Assembly (NCBI GenBank): GCA_963971285.1
Contig: OZ020250.1
Location: 11,020,499-11,084,498 of the forward strand
DNA: 64,000 bases
Direction: 5' to 3'
Source of the DNA: Astropecten irregularis
Lineage: Eukaryota > Echinodermata > Asteroidea > Paxillosida > Astropectinidae
Both the position numbers and the translations under genes were made by a program. Positions 10,452 through 20,480 of this stretch are shown one piece after another; the stretch's first letter is position 1, and each line of letters begins with the position of its first letter. The notes under the pieces are model-generated. The model did not search any database. It was given only the letters and a program-made list of their open reading frames with translations, and was not told the origin of the DNA.

Positions 10452-11359
10452 ACAACTGGCAACAATTTTGCAGAACTCCGAAGCACCCCTCTCGGACCTG
10501 CGGGACAAACTGAATTTCATTGAGGCCTTAAAACCCCTATCGGCGGGAAATACAAGGCCAACATTCTTCTCCATCGGCTCTACCCAAGGCAATGAAGAAG
10601 TACCATGAATAGCTGTGGCCACAGTCCCTTCACCGAAGGTCAGCATTTCCAGCTAATTGTGGCTGCGACCTCCATAACCACCTGGATGGCTGGCTCATGT
10701 CAGCCCTCAACACGCTGGCCCTATACCCAATAGGTGGACCCTGTCGACACATCCCCTGCACCAAACAACCTCGGCGAGCAGGAGACCGAAGTCGACTCGC
10801 GCCAGCCCAACGGTCCCCAGTTCTTTTCTGCAGATCGCAAACTAGGGGAATACACAGGGAATTCTGATGCCTCATGTCTGGCCGTCATTCCACTTCATCG
10901 GACGAGAAGGAGGTCATCTCTGCCAATGACCACACACCTGCTGATAGCCGCACACAACAAGACACAGTCCAGAGTTTTCGACTTCTGGTACCTACAATCC
11001 CCTGGAAGATGTCGAAAACACCTCGTTCAGGACATCCATATCATCTTGAGCCTCATGGCCGCCTCCCTGCAGATGCCACCTGTCCAAGGCAGTCACTGGG
11101 ACTTAAACAGGTCTCTATGGGGGGATGGCAATGGCCTGGTCCAACCAGGTCACATTATCCTGGTATGCAAAGTAAACTCGCCCACAACGCCTGGCTTCTC
11201 GACCCAGATCTCAGGACCGAACAACGTGTTCAAACGGTCCACTCGGAGCAACCACTGGACATCACCCTCATGACGAATGCTAGATGTCAGTCACATCCCC
11301 AACGTAGGCGTGAAGTCCTGACTCCATGAACTCCAACCCTACTCGTAGGATCAACTCGG

Positions 11360-11450
11360 AATAGTTCCTGGTGAGGTTTGAACCCGGGTTGTCCGGACTG
11401 GCGCAATAAGTAGGCGGCCTCTCTGTACCAGCAACGAAACCACAACCACT
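11360..11450 (-). mobile_element. tRNA-derived SINE fragment
   Basis: On the minus strand GGTTCAAACC (11384-11375) fits the RNA polymerase III B box and TGGTACAGAGAGG (11430-11418) is an acceptable A box upstream of it, with the tRNA-like order CGCCAGTCCGGACAACCCGG between them. There is no complete cloverleaf, no discriminator/CCA context and no terminator run directly after, so it is a SINE head or tRNA relic and not a tRNA gene. Confidence 0.4.
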
Positions 11451-13059
11451 GTGAGACGCTTAGCAGCACTGCAACCCACATGCCAGCACTCCCACGTCTA
11501 CCGGCAGCAGCAACCAAGAGCATGTACATGCCTGCTTCTGACCTGTCACCCAGAGCAGGAGGGTTGTGCCCCTCTGACCTGCGTCTCCTCCCTGGATCAT
11601 CCAGGGGACGCCGGCAAGGACACCACCTCACTTCACCTTCCTCTTCTCGACCGCCAATAACGATCACACAGGCAGCCGCTGCGACCTAGACACTCGTATG
11701 CCCTCCTACATAGCATGTATCATGTACAAGCCATCTTAGGCGCCCCATGTCGCCCCCAAAGGACAGTATTGACAGTGACTTACACGAAGCACTGGACACA
11801 CGCCTCCAATAGTCGTGCGTACAGGCAGGAAACTTCTCACCACCGTCGAGAGACAAACTAAGGGGCTCGGCCCGGACCAGTTGCCCAACAACCTGTCATA
11901 CTTCTTGGGCCAGACCCCCTCCACTACACTTGGCAGGGGGCCTACACCCGGCCCCAAAAACCATCACCCAATGCGCTGGACATCATACAAGGACCCTAAT
12001 ACCCTGGCGGGGCCTCACAGCCATGCCTTTCTCATGGCTACCCGGTGACCGTTTATACCTTCCTCTCCTTCTCCTACTGATGCACCACTAACGGCTATGG
12101 TGGACCTCTGCCTATGCACCAGCTCCACACCAGGCTCCAAGTTTCTTCTACTCGCAGCTACAAGTCTGCTGTGACTACACGTGATGGTTTCGAGGATGGC
12201 CCTCCCCTCTCAACCTATGTGGCCAATGCACAACATCCTATGGGGTACATTTACCGAACGGCCCCTAGCACGCAACCATGCATCTACTCACCTTCCTCCT
12301 GTCGGCGGTTACGCCTATGAGGACCAGTGGGATTAGGGCCCTACCGATAGCTGAAGGCCACATACACTGGACGCCACGCAGCGCTCAAATCCTTCCTACC
12401 ATAGGCTTCCTCACCAAGAACCGATGCCCTGTCTTCGAGCCACCAGACACCTCTGTAACCACTTGGGCATCGCGCTCTGGTGACCCGTCGGACAAGCTAG
12501 GGTGCCACGTCAGGGGCCTGAAGTGAAGCCCAAGCAAAGGACTTGAGAAGGAACCCCTCTCAGCCCTTTGTCACTTCCACCAAGTCCACCGTCGAAAGGC
12601 ACGTTTATCCGCTCGATCCCCTCGACCGTCAAGTTTGCATGCCCAGTCTGCTCATCTAAACCGGGCCAGCAAACCCACTGATACATCAAGACCCAAGATG
12701 TGAGAACAGTACTCGCATCCTGGTCCTACTTCTGAGTTCTAATATCAGATAGGGGCAAGGCAGCATGATGGAAGTGCCCCTCCATTTGCACCTTTTGCTA
12801 CCTGAGGGAAGTCTGCGGAGCGACTTGACTCATGTTCGGCAGGACAATCCTGACTTCACCAACCTGGAAGCCAGGAGTCCTTCAGGCCTGCTGACAGATG
12901 GGCAAGACCTCCACAGAAGCTCTGCCCATGGCGAACTCATGATGGGCATTGTGTCCATTATGCTATAAACCTCATTCATATCCACCATGCATACAATGCA
13001 TACGTATGCATACAATTTGCATAAATATTAAAAATGGCCTATGGTGAGCCAATCAAGCA

Positions 13060-14010
13060 ATTGTAGCATTGACCGAACTTGTAGCCACTTGTTACTTTGG
13101 GGCATTGACTGAGGATATGATCAGGCATCAAACCATCGAGAAAACCTCCACCCCCCGCATTTGGGAACGCCTTCTCATGGCTGACGACTCACTCACACTG
13201 GACAGAGCCACTAAACTGGCAGTCCAAATCAAATCAGTGCTCGATCTCTGATTCCAAAGCGCCAGCTCAACGCCAGCTCCTGGTTTTGGTGAGATCAAAA
13301 CCTTCTGTCATCGGCCCCTGCGTTCACCTATCGGTCAAGCCAGTCACCCAACGACTTTGCCGTCTCGCGAACTTCGACGACTCGCATCGCAGGGCTTGCT
13401 CGAGTGCAATTGATACCTCCCCCTGGATCTCCCCCTTGGTCATCTGCGATGTCATGGTGGCAAAATGGAGGAATACGCTGATCTCAATGAAGTCAACAAC
13501 AAAGCCATCATTCCGAACAAGTATCCTACTCCCAACCATGAGGGAACTGTCAAAACGAATTTCATGATGCCATAGTCTTTCTCCAAACTCGACAGAACAG
13601 CAAACAGCTCGCGACATTCGTAACCCATGATGTGGAAGATCGCCGAATGCTCTACGAACTCTCCTCAGCACCAAGATTTCCTCGGTCACAGATTTTTCTG
13701 TCGAGGGAGTCGAGCCTTCACTCTCAAACATGGATGTTATCCTGAAGCTATCCACCAGTGCTAAGGAACTTGCTTCATTCCCTGGCATCTGCAACTTCTA
13801 CCTGAAGTTTGTTCCCGACTATGCTGAGAATGCAGAACCCCTTCGCATGTTGCTGTGCAAGGGACACGCCTTGGGAATGGGGCGACTCCCAAGCCCATGT
13901 TTTCACAATAAAATCACCTTCCTACACATCCTTGCAAACGTTGACTCCTCTGCTACTATTATATTACTACTGATGCACCTGGCACTGTATGCCCTTAGGG
14001 CTGTGCTTTA
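13060..14010 (+). pseudogene. Ty3/Gypsy gag-pol remnant, 5' part
   Basis: From 13069 the translation carries a gag-like stretch (EDMIRHQTIEKT..PRIWERLL then LTLDRATKLAVQIKS), the usual C-terminal gag region before the zinc knuckle in Gypsy elements. It passes almost at once into reverse transcriptase: a DTSPWISPLV block near 13415, a V-N-K-A-I-I-P-like block near 13490, FSKLD near 13575, a THDVEDRRMLYELSSAP stretch near 13630, then KELASFPGICNFYLKFVPDYAE (13752 on), which is the connection region before RNase H. Several frameshifts are needed. The zinc knuckle, protease and the YxDD catalytic block are missing. It ends abruptly at 14010, just inside the RNase H start, where an unrelated insertion begins; the rest resumes at about 17533. 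Non-functional. Confidence 0.75.
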
Positions 14011-14147
14011 ATAATAATAATAATAATGCATATTTATATAGCGCTTAATACAACGTTTCTAAGCGCTTAACAAAAATAACCAAATTAACATTAACAAAAC
14101 ATGAATATTAAATGATTTTTGGTCGGGAAATAGATAATATGCAAATT
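14011..14147. repeat. Dispersed-repeat segment starting with AAT tract
   Basis: (AAT)n at about 14011-14027, then GCATATTTATATAGCGCTTAATACAACG and TCTAAGCGCTTAACAAA. AGCGCTT is repeated in inverted form (TAGCGCTTA and TAAGCGCTTA). This marks the left border of the insertion that splits the Gypsy element. Probably the tail of a short non-autonomous element; I cannot name it. Confidence 0.45.
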
Positions 14148-14340
14148 AGGCTTGCCCTTCACCGACGTGGATGAGCACTGTGTACTCAGTGCTTGTGAGA
14201 GCACGTGAAAAAAATCACATGCTTGCTCAGGTGGGATTCGAACCCACGACCTCCTGCTTACTAGTGCAGATGCCTTTACCTGCGAGGCCACCGAGCTAGC
14301 TGGGGTCTGCAGGGTGAATCGAATCCAATATATGACCTGA
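14148..14340 (-). mobile_element. tRNA-derived SINE
   Basis: Read on the minus strand, CTAGCTCGGTGGCC (A-box-like, 14298-14288) is followed by a perfect B box GGTTCGAATCC (14244-14234) in a tRNA-like layout, with TGGGTTCGAATCCCA forming a T-arm. Downstream on the same strand lies a non-tRNA body with GCACTGAGTACACAGTGC (a short hairpin), then CATCCACGTCGGTGAAGG. The body recurs without the tRNA head at 16318-16370, which supports a dispersed SINE family over a tRNA gene. The D-loop is oversized for a functional tRNA. Confidence 0.7.
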
Positions 14341-15051
14341 GCAAATGTAACCTGGAAAAATGACACACTTAACAAACCAAGGATCTGAAGGACAAGACGC
14401 GAACTGTTTATTAAAAATAGCCAAAGTTTGGAACAAAAAAAAAAGAAACACAAAATCAAAACCAGCCAAAAGCAAAAAAACATGAAAATAAAACCAACAA
14501 TAGAACTAATCATAACTAACCAAAACTCAGCAAAACAGCAGCAAATCAAAATCAACACAGAAAATCAAAACTCAGGTAAAACAACCAGAAAATAGTGAAT
14601 ACATAAGTAAGAGAAAACAAGAGGACTGTATCACACTCTGCTCTCTGCTAAACTGACTACTAATTCCACTTGCAATTAAACTCTACACAAAACTCCCAAG
14701 CACATGACTCTTAATCTTCTAATTAACATAATTACACTATACACAAGGACCATGGGAAAGGAAGGGGGCACATTACACATAGTCACTGAACCAAGGGATA
14801 ACATGAAGACAGGACAGGAAGCAAGGATTAAACAAATAGGTCATGAAACTAAACACTGAAAGGCATGAGAAAACTCAACAACACTGAATCCTTATAGAAA
14901 CATCTAGAAACAGGGCAAATAAAAATAAAACAATTCCTTAAAACTAGTCTTCAAAATAAATTTCCAACAACAGCAAAATATGATCTCTGGTAAAACAGCC
15001 AGTGTCTTTTCTATGCACACACAATAATTAGGGTTAAAATCAAATATAAAA
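14341..15051. other. A-rich sequence, no gene seen
   Basis: Strongly A-rich on plus (for example 14430-14580, full of CAAAA and AAAACC words). The minus frame here (14091-14558) is a poly-Phe/Leu translation of that bias plus the SINE. No terminal repeats detected. Confidence 0.5.
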
Positions 15052-16284
15052 CTAGACCTGTGTTTGTTGGTAACAAACACTGAACTGTTTCGCGTTTGTT
15101 TTATAAAATATACAAAATAAGCATGTATACAACTGGCCCAGTACAGAGAAATAGCCTATCAGCAGTGTCTTGATTGTCATAAACAAGGTTATGAGCAACG
15201 TCGTCATTCGTCCATCAATGCACGTATACAGATACATACACACGGCCGTGAGAAACATAGAAATGGCCGAGTCTACTATAGGCCAGCGCACATAGTATGT
15301 ATGATTGTGCATATGGGCTGTGGAAACAGCAAAATGATAGATTTTCTAGCTGGTCGTGCTCCGTTCACGTGTACACAATTGGCCTACGACTATAGATAAC
15401 CATATCAGCGGTCCAAAAAGTTCCAAAACCCATGATTTGTGTTATATTTGACTCTATAAATGGCAAAATTAATTCTACAAAAAATCAATAAAAAATCAGG
15501 TGATCACGTCATCATGACGTCATTTCACATTTTGGGATACTAGTACCATTCCCTACCTACCCACCAAGTTTCATTACGATCGGATATTCGCTTATATGTG
15601 TTTCTGGGAAAAAATGGCAAAATTAAATATTCAAAAATCGATAAAAAATCAGCCGATGACGTCATTGTAACGTCACTTCACATTTATGATACTAGTACCA
15701 TTCCCCACCTACCCACCGAGTTTCATTACCATCGGATATTCCCTTATATGTGAATCTGAAAATCGGCTTTTTGATGACGTTCAACTTGACGTCACACCTT
15801 TTTGGTATTTTGTGGCATGTGCCTATAGCCTAACCAACATTTTGCTGAAAGAATTTCGAAAATACGATTTGTCGTTCATGAGATATAAAGAAAAGGTCCA
15901 AAAATTGAATAATTCATATAAAATCACATGATGACGTCATCAACACGTGACTGCAATTTTTGTCTATAACACGTCCCCATATACTTACATACCAAGTTTG
16001 AGCTACATCGGACTTGCCGTTCCGGAGATAAAGAGCCCTAAAATTTGCACTTTTATGATGACGTAATTGTGCACGTGATGACGTCACGATGACGTACATA
16101 CGTGAGACACTATTTGGGGTGTTGGTCTAACTATGTGCCAAGTATGAAGTTGATTGGAATTGGCATAATGGTAGAAGTGACTTGTAGAAAACCCCTGTGT
16201 TATGTCTATGGGAAAAAAGTGGAAAAAGAAAAAAAAGAAAAAAAGAAAGAAAAAAAAAGCTGTTCCGCTGTATGCGAAACAGCT
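15052..16284 (-). mobile_element. Non-autonomous Helentron-type element, second family, minus orientation
   Basis: On the minus strand it begins at 16284 with AGCTGTTTCGC, pairing with GCGGAACAGCT in a 5' hairpin. It ends at 15052 with GCGAAACAG, a hairpin GTGTTTGTT/AACAAACAC (15060-15081) and GTCTAG. The layout equals that of the elements at 858-7743: left-end hairpin with AGCTGTT, T-rich tract, tandem units with paired CRE-like palindromes (GACGTCATCATGACGTCA at 15509-15526, others near 15655, 15773, 15932 and 16075), 3' subterminal repeat, hairpin, CTAG. It lies inside the insertion that splits the Gypsy pol. Frames on either strand are fragmentary and do not match any protein family. Confidence 0.65.
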
Positions 16285-16317
16285 AAATACATGTTGAAAT
16301 TCCCTCTACAAAAACAT

Positions 16318-16370
16318 GTAGTTCTCTCACAAGAACTGAGTACACAGTGCTCATCCACGTCGGTGAAGGT
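16318..16370 (+). mobile_element. 5'-truncated SINE body
   Basis: CTCTCACAAG.ACTGAGTACACAGTGC followed by TCATCCACGTCGGTGAAG, the same body as the SINE at 14148-14340 but in opposite orientation and without the tRNA-like head, as expected for 5' truncation. Confidence 0.6.
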
Positions 16371-16379
16371 AGTCTTGTT

Positions 16380-16498
16380 CAAGACGGTATTACGTAGTTG
16401 TACCTGGCCAACAGATCGCACGTACGTGTACGTGTTAACACAACAAACGACCCGAAATAACGTCTACGCCACACACACAAGCCTGTAATACCGTCTTG
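16380..16498. mobile_element. 119-bp MITE-like inverted-repeat element
   Basis: Perfect 14-bp terminal inverted repeats CAAGACGGTATTAC (16380-16393) and GTAATACCGTCTTG (16485-16498). The interior has the self-complementary ACGTACGTGTACGTG cluster. No clear target duplication is visible, so the superfamily is not assigned. Confidence 0.5.
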
Positions 16499-17338
16499 TC
16501 CATTTACTCCAAACTGCCCGGAAAATTCCGGGCAATAACCCCCCGCGAAGTCGGGGCATCATGACGTAGCCTTATTTGCATTAATATATTTAGAAAATTT
16601 GCATAGGGATGAAGTCTAGTACCGCAACGACGTCGCAAGCATTATATGCAGTACGAATACACACTTTTACAGTACTTGTAAATTACATGTGCCGTACATG
16701 TAGGCCTTCTTTGATATCGTACCATGGCTGCTGACGGATCGGATTGAATTTGGAGGCCTTGGATTTTGCAACACAAATGTCGGGGATTCGAGAGTTTTCC
16801 GGAGAACAACAAGGCTCTTAAACAACTTGGGAATGGAATAAATTTACTAACCGTGCCCCTCGAAATCATTCCGTGTCTTCATGGAGCCCGGGAACAGACT
16901 CCATGGTATCGTAATTCAGTGAAATTATTTCATTCATTCATTCATCCCTTCATTCATTCATTTATTTTGGCAACATACAAAAGTACTGTACACATGAAAT
17001 ACACAATAAATAACGAATAACAAAAGCCCGAGGATACCCCAAAAAGCTGTAAAACACGGCTTATTCATATCCTACAATTTCTCGAAATCTTTTTGTGCCG
17101 CATGACAGTTGATCGAAGTATAATCAAGCCATGGCTTTGGTAATGACCATGGAGCTATCTGTTGTTATTGCTCCATGGCAATAACGGTTGCTACTGAGTT
17201 TCAAACGACCGTCTTACTTGATATGCACACGGTATCACGCCATACCACGTGCGTGGATTGGACGCTGACCAAAACAGCACATTGCACCCCGTTGTTGACC
17301 CCAATGAATATGCAATTTTTGCCCACAGAGGTCACCTC
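16499..17338. other. No gene recognised; ATTC microsatellite and repeat tail
   Basis: Contains TGCCCGGAAAATTCCGGGCA (16516-16535), a perfect 20-bp palindrome, and an (ATTC)n tract at about 16928-16966. After it comes ATTTATTTTGGCAACATAC...AAAGCCCGAGGATACCCC, which reads like the tail of a dispersed repeat. A second imperfect palindrome lies at about 17130-17190 (ACCATGGAGCTAT and GCTCCATGGCAAT). No protein similarity. Confidence 0.4.
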
Positions 17339-17518
17339 AGTCTTTGTCACGTGACACCAGAGCAAGTAGACAAGACGTTGATATTTCGTAGGGCGGTGGA
17401 ATGGTCCACTTTGTTCACGTGGGGTGGGTAATTGTTTGTGGAATGGTCCACTTTGTTCACGTGGGTCGGGTAATTGTTTGGAGGGACTAGTGCATAATCA
17501 ACGTCTTGGACAAAGACT
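17339..17518. repeat. Nested inverted repeats around a 42-bp tandem duplication
   Basis: AGTCTTTGTC (17339-17348) and CAAGACGTTGAT (17371-17382) are mirrored by ATCAACGTCTTG (17497-17508) and GACAAAGACT (17509-17518). Between them GTGGAATGGTCCACTTTG begins a 42-bp unit present twice (17396 and 17438). The outer arms abut the point where the Gypsy element resumes, so this may be a small inverted-repeat element at the right side of the nested insertion. Confidence 0.6.
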
Positions 17519-17532
17519 ACGGTGAAGGGCAA

Positions 17533-18210
17533 ACATTATCAAAACAGGAAATGGCTGGAGGCAAACAAAATCGCACCGAGTGCCCCCTACCCTACCCTTC
17601 TCGCTCACTCTCTGCTAAACAGGAGAATGTGACGGACTTGCTTGCAACTATGCATACTGCAAGCACTGGCATGTATACCTATTTGCCAGAATGTTCACTC
17701 TGCAACAGACCAAGTCCTGACCTCTCTTCTCGCAACTACAGGATCGGGCCAAAGACATTTACGAATCAGTCGTTGGTCAGACTGTGAAGTTATACTGGTG
17801 CATCTGTACAACTTCACAGTGCAGTACATTTCCGGTACTCATAACCACGTTGCCGACATACTCAGCTGTTTAAACTAGCTTCTGATACTAACGCTGACTT
17901 ACACATTGAGGATGACACATCTTGTCGCTCATGTCCAACTCTCTCAGCTACCTTTTGTCTTGTGAGGAACTCAAATCTTCCTCACGAAACGACGACATTT
18001 TCCAGCACATATGCCACTCCCTGAAGACCACGTGGCCAAAACAACTCACGGAAGAACTCAAACCCTTCTACAGACTTCGTTCGCGATGAGCCGTCTGTTT
18101 GGAATTATTGTCTCTCACGTGGGGACAGAGCAGTAATCCCTACCACTACCACCCACATTACTAACTTGGTTGGGTCGAATGCCAGACTGGATAACATTTT
18201 GGTGCAGTAG
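17533..18210 (+). pseudogene. Ty3/Gypsy pol remnant, 3' part (RNase H to integrase N-terminus)
   Basis: Continuation of the element interrupted at 14010. SRSLSAKQENVT (near 17600), KHWHVYLFARMF (17660-17700), then TDQVLTSLLATTGSGQ, LRISRWSD and the closing block YNFTVQYISGTHNHVADILS (17812-17870) are the end of Gypsy RNase H. A diverged spacer follows with RDEPSVWNYCLSRGDRAVIP (18085-18140), which corresponds to the region before the integrase zinc finger. At least three frameshifts. The integrase catalytic core and 3' LTR are absent before 18210. Orientation and domain order match the 13060-14010 segment, so the two are read as one split copy. Confidence 0.75.
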
Positions 18211-18684
18211 GTACTTCAGGTAAGTTCAGGGGGATCGTTTTGTCCGAGGGAGGGAGCTGATCACTGGAGGTACTCTAGCCTCCTCTGCTTTGTCTTGGTA
18301 CTGTAGTCTATGCAATGTTTGTGCGACGTCGATTGTACCAGGTGTTGCTGGATTTGAAGCAGCTTTAACAGAGATGGGCTCCTCTGATATATGGGGTGCC
18401 CTAAGCCTGTGGACATCTGTTCTCGCAGCCGTGGCTCCTACTGAAGAGATAGTTATAGGTGGATATTCCCTGTGTTGCTTGTAAAGTAAACATTATTTGC
18501 AGTGGGGCAAGATCAACCAAACTTCATGGTCAAATTAACGCAAAATGGGTAGAAACAGCCTTCTGGCTACCCTATCACAATTAGAGTAGTTTCTTTCCTT
18601 CCTCCATGGTCTCACCACAGTAAAAGCAACGATCATCACCTTATATACAAGTAAGCCTATACAGAGTGTCTGAAAAAGATCTTT
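18211..18684. other. No gene recognised between Gypsy remnant and Helentron-type element
   Basis: A 64-codon frame (18290-18484, plus) starts MSWYCSLCNVC and contains a small hydrophobic run (ALSLWTSVLAAVA), but I recognise no family and no supporting context. The rest shows no repeats inside the window. Confidence 0.35.
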
Positions 18685-19983
18685 AGCTGTTTCGCATGCA
18701 GCGGAACACCTTTTGTTTTTGTTTTTGTTTTTACCTTTTTTTGTTTTTGTTTTTTTTTCCACTTTTTTCCCATAGACATAACACAGGGGTTTTCTAAGAG
18801 CCACTTCTACCATTATGCCAATTCCAATCAACTTCATACTTGGCTTGTAGTTAGACCAACACCCCGAATAGTGTCCCACGTATGTACGTCATCGTGACGT
18901 CATCACGTGCACAATTACGTCATCATAAAAGTGCACATTTTAGGGCTCTTTATCTCCGGAACGGCAAGTCCGATGCAGCTCAAACTTGGTATGTAAGTAT
19001 ATGGGGACGTGTTATAGAAAAAAATTGCAGTCACGTGTTGATGACGTCATCATGTGATTTTATACGAATTATTCAATTTTTGGACCTTTTCTTTATATCT
19101 CATGAACGACAAATCGTATTTTCGAAATTCTTTTGGCAATATGTTTGTTAGGCTATAGGCACATGCCACAAAATACCAAAAAGGTGTGACGTCATGATGA
19201 CGTCATCAAAAAGCCGATTTTCTGATTCACATATAAGGGAATATCCGATGGTGATGAAACTTGGTGGGTAGGTAGGGAATGGTACTAGTATCCGAAATAT
19301 GAAGTGACGTCACGGTGACGTCATCGGCTGATTTTTTATTGATTTTTGAATAATTAATGTTGCCATTTTTTTCACAGAAACACATATAAGCGAATATCCG
19401 ATCGTGATGAAACTTGGTGGGTAGGTAGGAAATGCTATTACTATCCCAAATGTGAAGTAACGTCACGATGACGACATCGACTGATGGTTTTATTGATTTT
19501 GTTGAATAATTAATTTTGCCATTTAGAGTCAAACATAACACAAAACACGGTCTTTGGAACTTTTTGGACCGCTGATATGGCTATCGATAGTAGTGGGCCA
19601 ATTGTGTACACGTGAACGGAGCACGACATAGCTAAAAAATCAATCATTTTGCTGTTTCCACCGCCCATATGCACAACCATACATACTATGCGCGCTGGCC
19701 TATAGTAGACTCTGCCATTTCTGTGTTTCTCATGGCCGTGTGTATACATCTAGGCCTATCTGTATAATATACTACCAGGAGCGTCGTCACTCATCCATTA
19801 ATACACATATTATGTGTATTAATGGATGAGTGACGACGCTCCTGGTAGTTGTTTAGGACAATTAAGACCGTACCGCTGATAAACTATTTCTCTGTCCTGG
19901 GTCAATTTTATATATATTATATGTATTTTCTAAAACATACGCGAAACAGCTCAGTGTTTTGTTAACTACAAACACAGGTCTAG
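18685..19983 (+). mobile_element. Non-autonomous Helentron-type element, second family, plus orientation
   Basis: Left end AGCTGTTTCGC..GCGGAACA (hairpin), T/G-rich tract, TTTCCCATAGACATAACACAGG, repeated units with TGACGTCATGATGACGTCA-type CRE pairs (near 18890, 19035, 19190, 19305 and 19460). The 3' module has GCGAAACAGCT (19940-19950), a TGTTTTGTTAACTACAAACA hairpin and GTCTAG ending at 19983. It is homologous over its whole length to the element at 15052-16284 in the opposite direction. Units share TATCTC..GAACG.CAA..CG and TTCTTTTGGCAATATGTTTGTTAG with the 141-bp units at 1-7743, so the two families are related. It carries a 79-bp palindrome absent from its sister. Confidence 0.7.
19771..19849. 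repeat. Perfect 79-bp palindrome (39-bp arms, 1-nt centre)
   Basis: Arms 19771-19809 and 19811-19849 are exact reverse complements around a single T at 19810. The arm corresponds to a sequence (GGAGCGTCGTCACTCATCC and its continuation) present only once in the homologous element at about 15195-15230, so the palindrome is a secondary inverted duplication. Confidence 0.95.
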
Positions 19984-20480
19984 TTACGCTTTTGAAATGG
20001 CTGCCAAATGCAAAAATATGATACCAACAATTATCATAGTAAATAAGTCGTACATAGAAAATAAGTCGGGAAATTATTCGGAAAATTATTCATGCTTGGA
20101 TGAGCACCTGACACTTTTGTAATATGTATGTCAAATAGGTTGGACAGTAATATATGGGCCTTTAAATGTGTGATATCACTTTGGGTTTGCTGAGTGACGT
20201 TTACACCTTTTACCATAACTCCAATGGTAAAAGATATTATACGCGGCGAATTCCTTGCTTCCGGGGGGTTAGTGTTGCGGCAACAATGTTATGGTTTAAC
20301 AACTCGAAAAAACAACACTTACGCATTATATTTACGTGCAACGGTATATATGCGCGCGTTAGACATACCTTCCGAACTTGACCTCGGTGCCTTTGTGTAC
20401 TTTTGTATCAAAGGGAGGCACGTAGTGCGCGCTGCCAAATAAGGTATAATTATTAAAAGGGAGTTGCCGCAGATTTATAC
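19984..20480. other. Possible 5' flank of the DIRS-like element; no gene seen
   Basis: CG-containing sequence (ATTATACGCGGCGAATTCC, ATATGCGCGCGTTAG) with no frame I recognise. A DIRS terminal repeat could lie here, but I see no matching copy downstream of 23690, so I do not assign one. Confidence 0.35.

Larger units (their letters stand above)
10294..13050. other. GC-richer stretch without recognisable gene, upstream of Gypsy fragment
   Basis: Base composition is clearly higher in G+C than the flanks, and short overlapping frames occur in most reading frames, but none shows a domain I know. It lies directly 5' of the Ty3/Gypsy gag remnant at 13060, so part of it may be the decayed 5' portion of that element, although I cannot identify an LTR, primer-binding site or capsid motif. 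It contains a 47-bp tandem duplication and a SINE-like segment. Confidence 0.35.

Noticed and set aside
10107..10646. 179-codon minus frame crossing the right end of the mariner-type MITE
   Set aside because: Its C-terminal part is the translated terminal inverted repeat; there is no transposase motif.
14222..14305. Functional tRNA gene on minus strand
   Set aside because: The B box is perfect but the D-region is oversized, the acceptor stem does not close, and the attached body recurs at 16318-16370, so it is a SINE.
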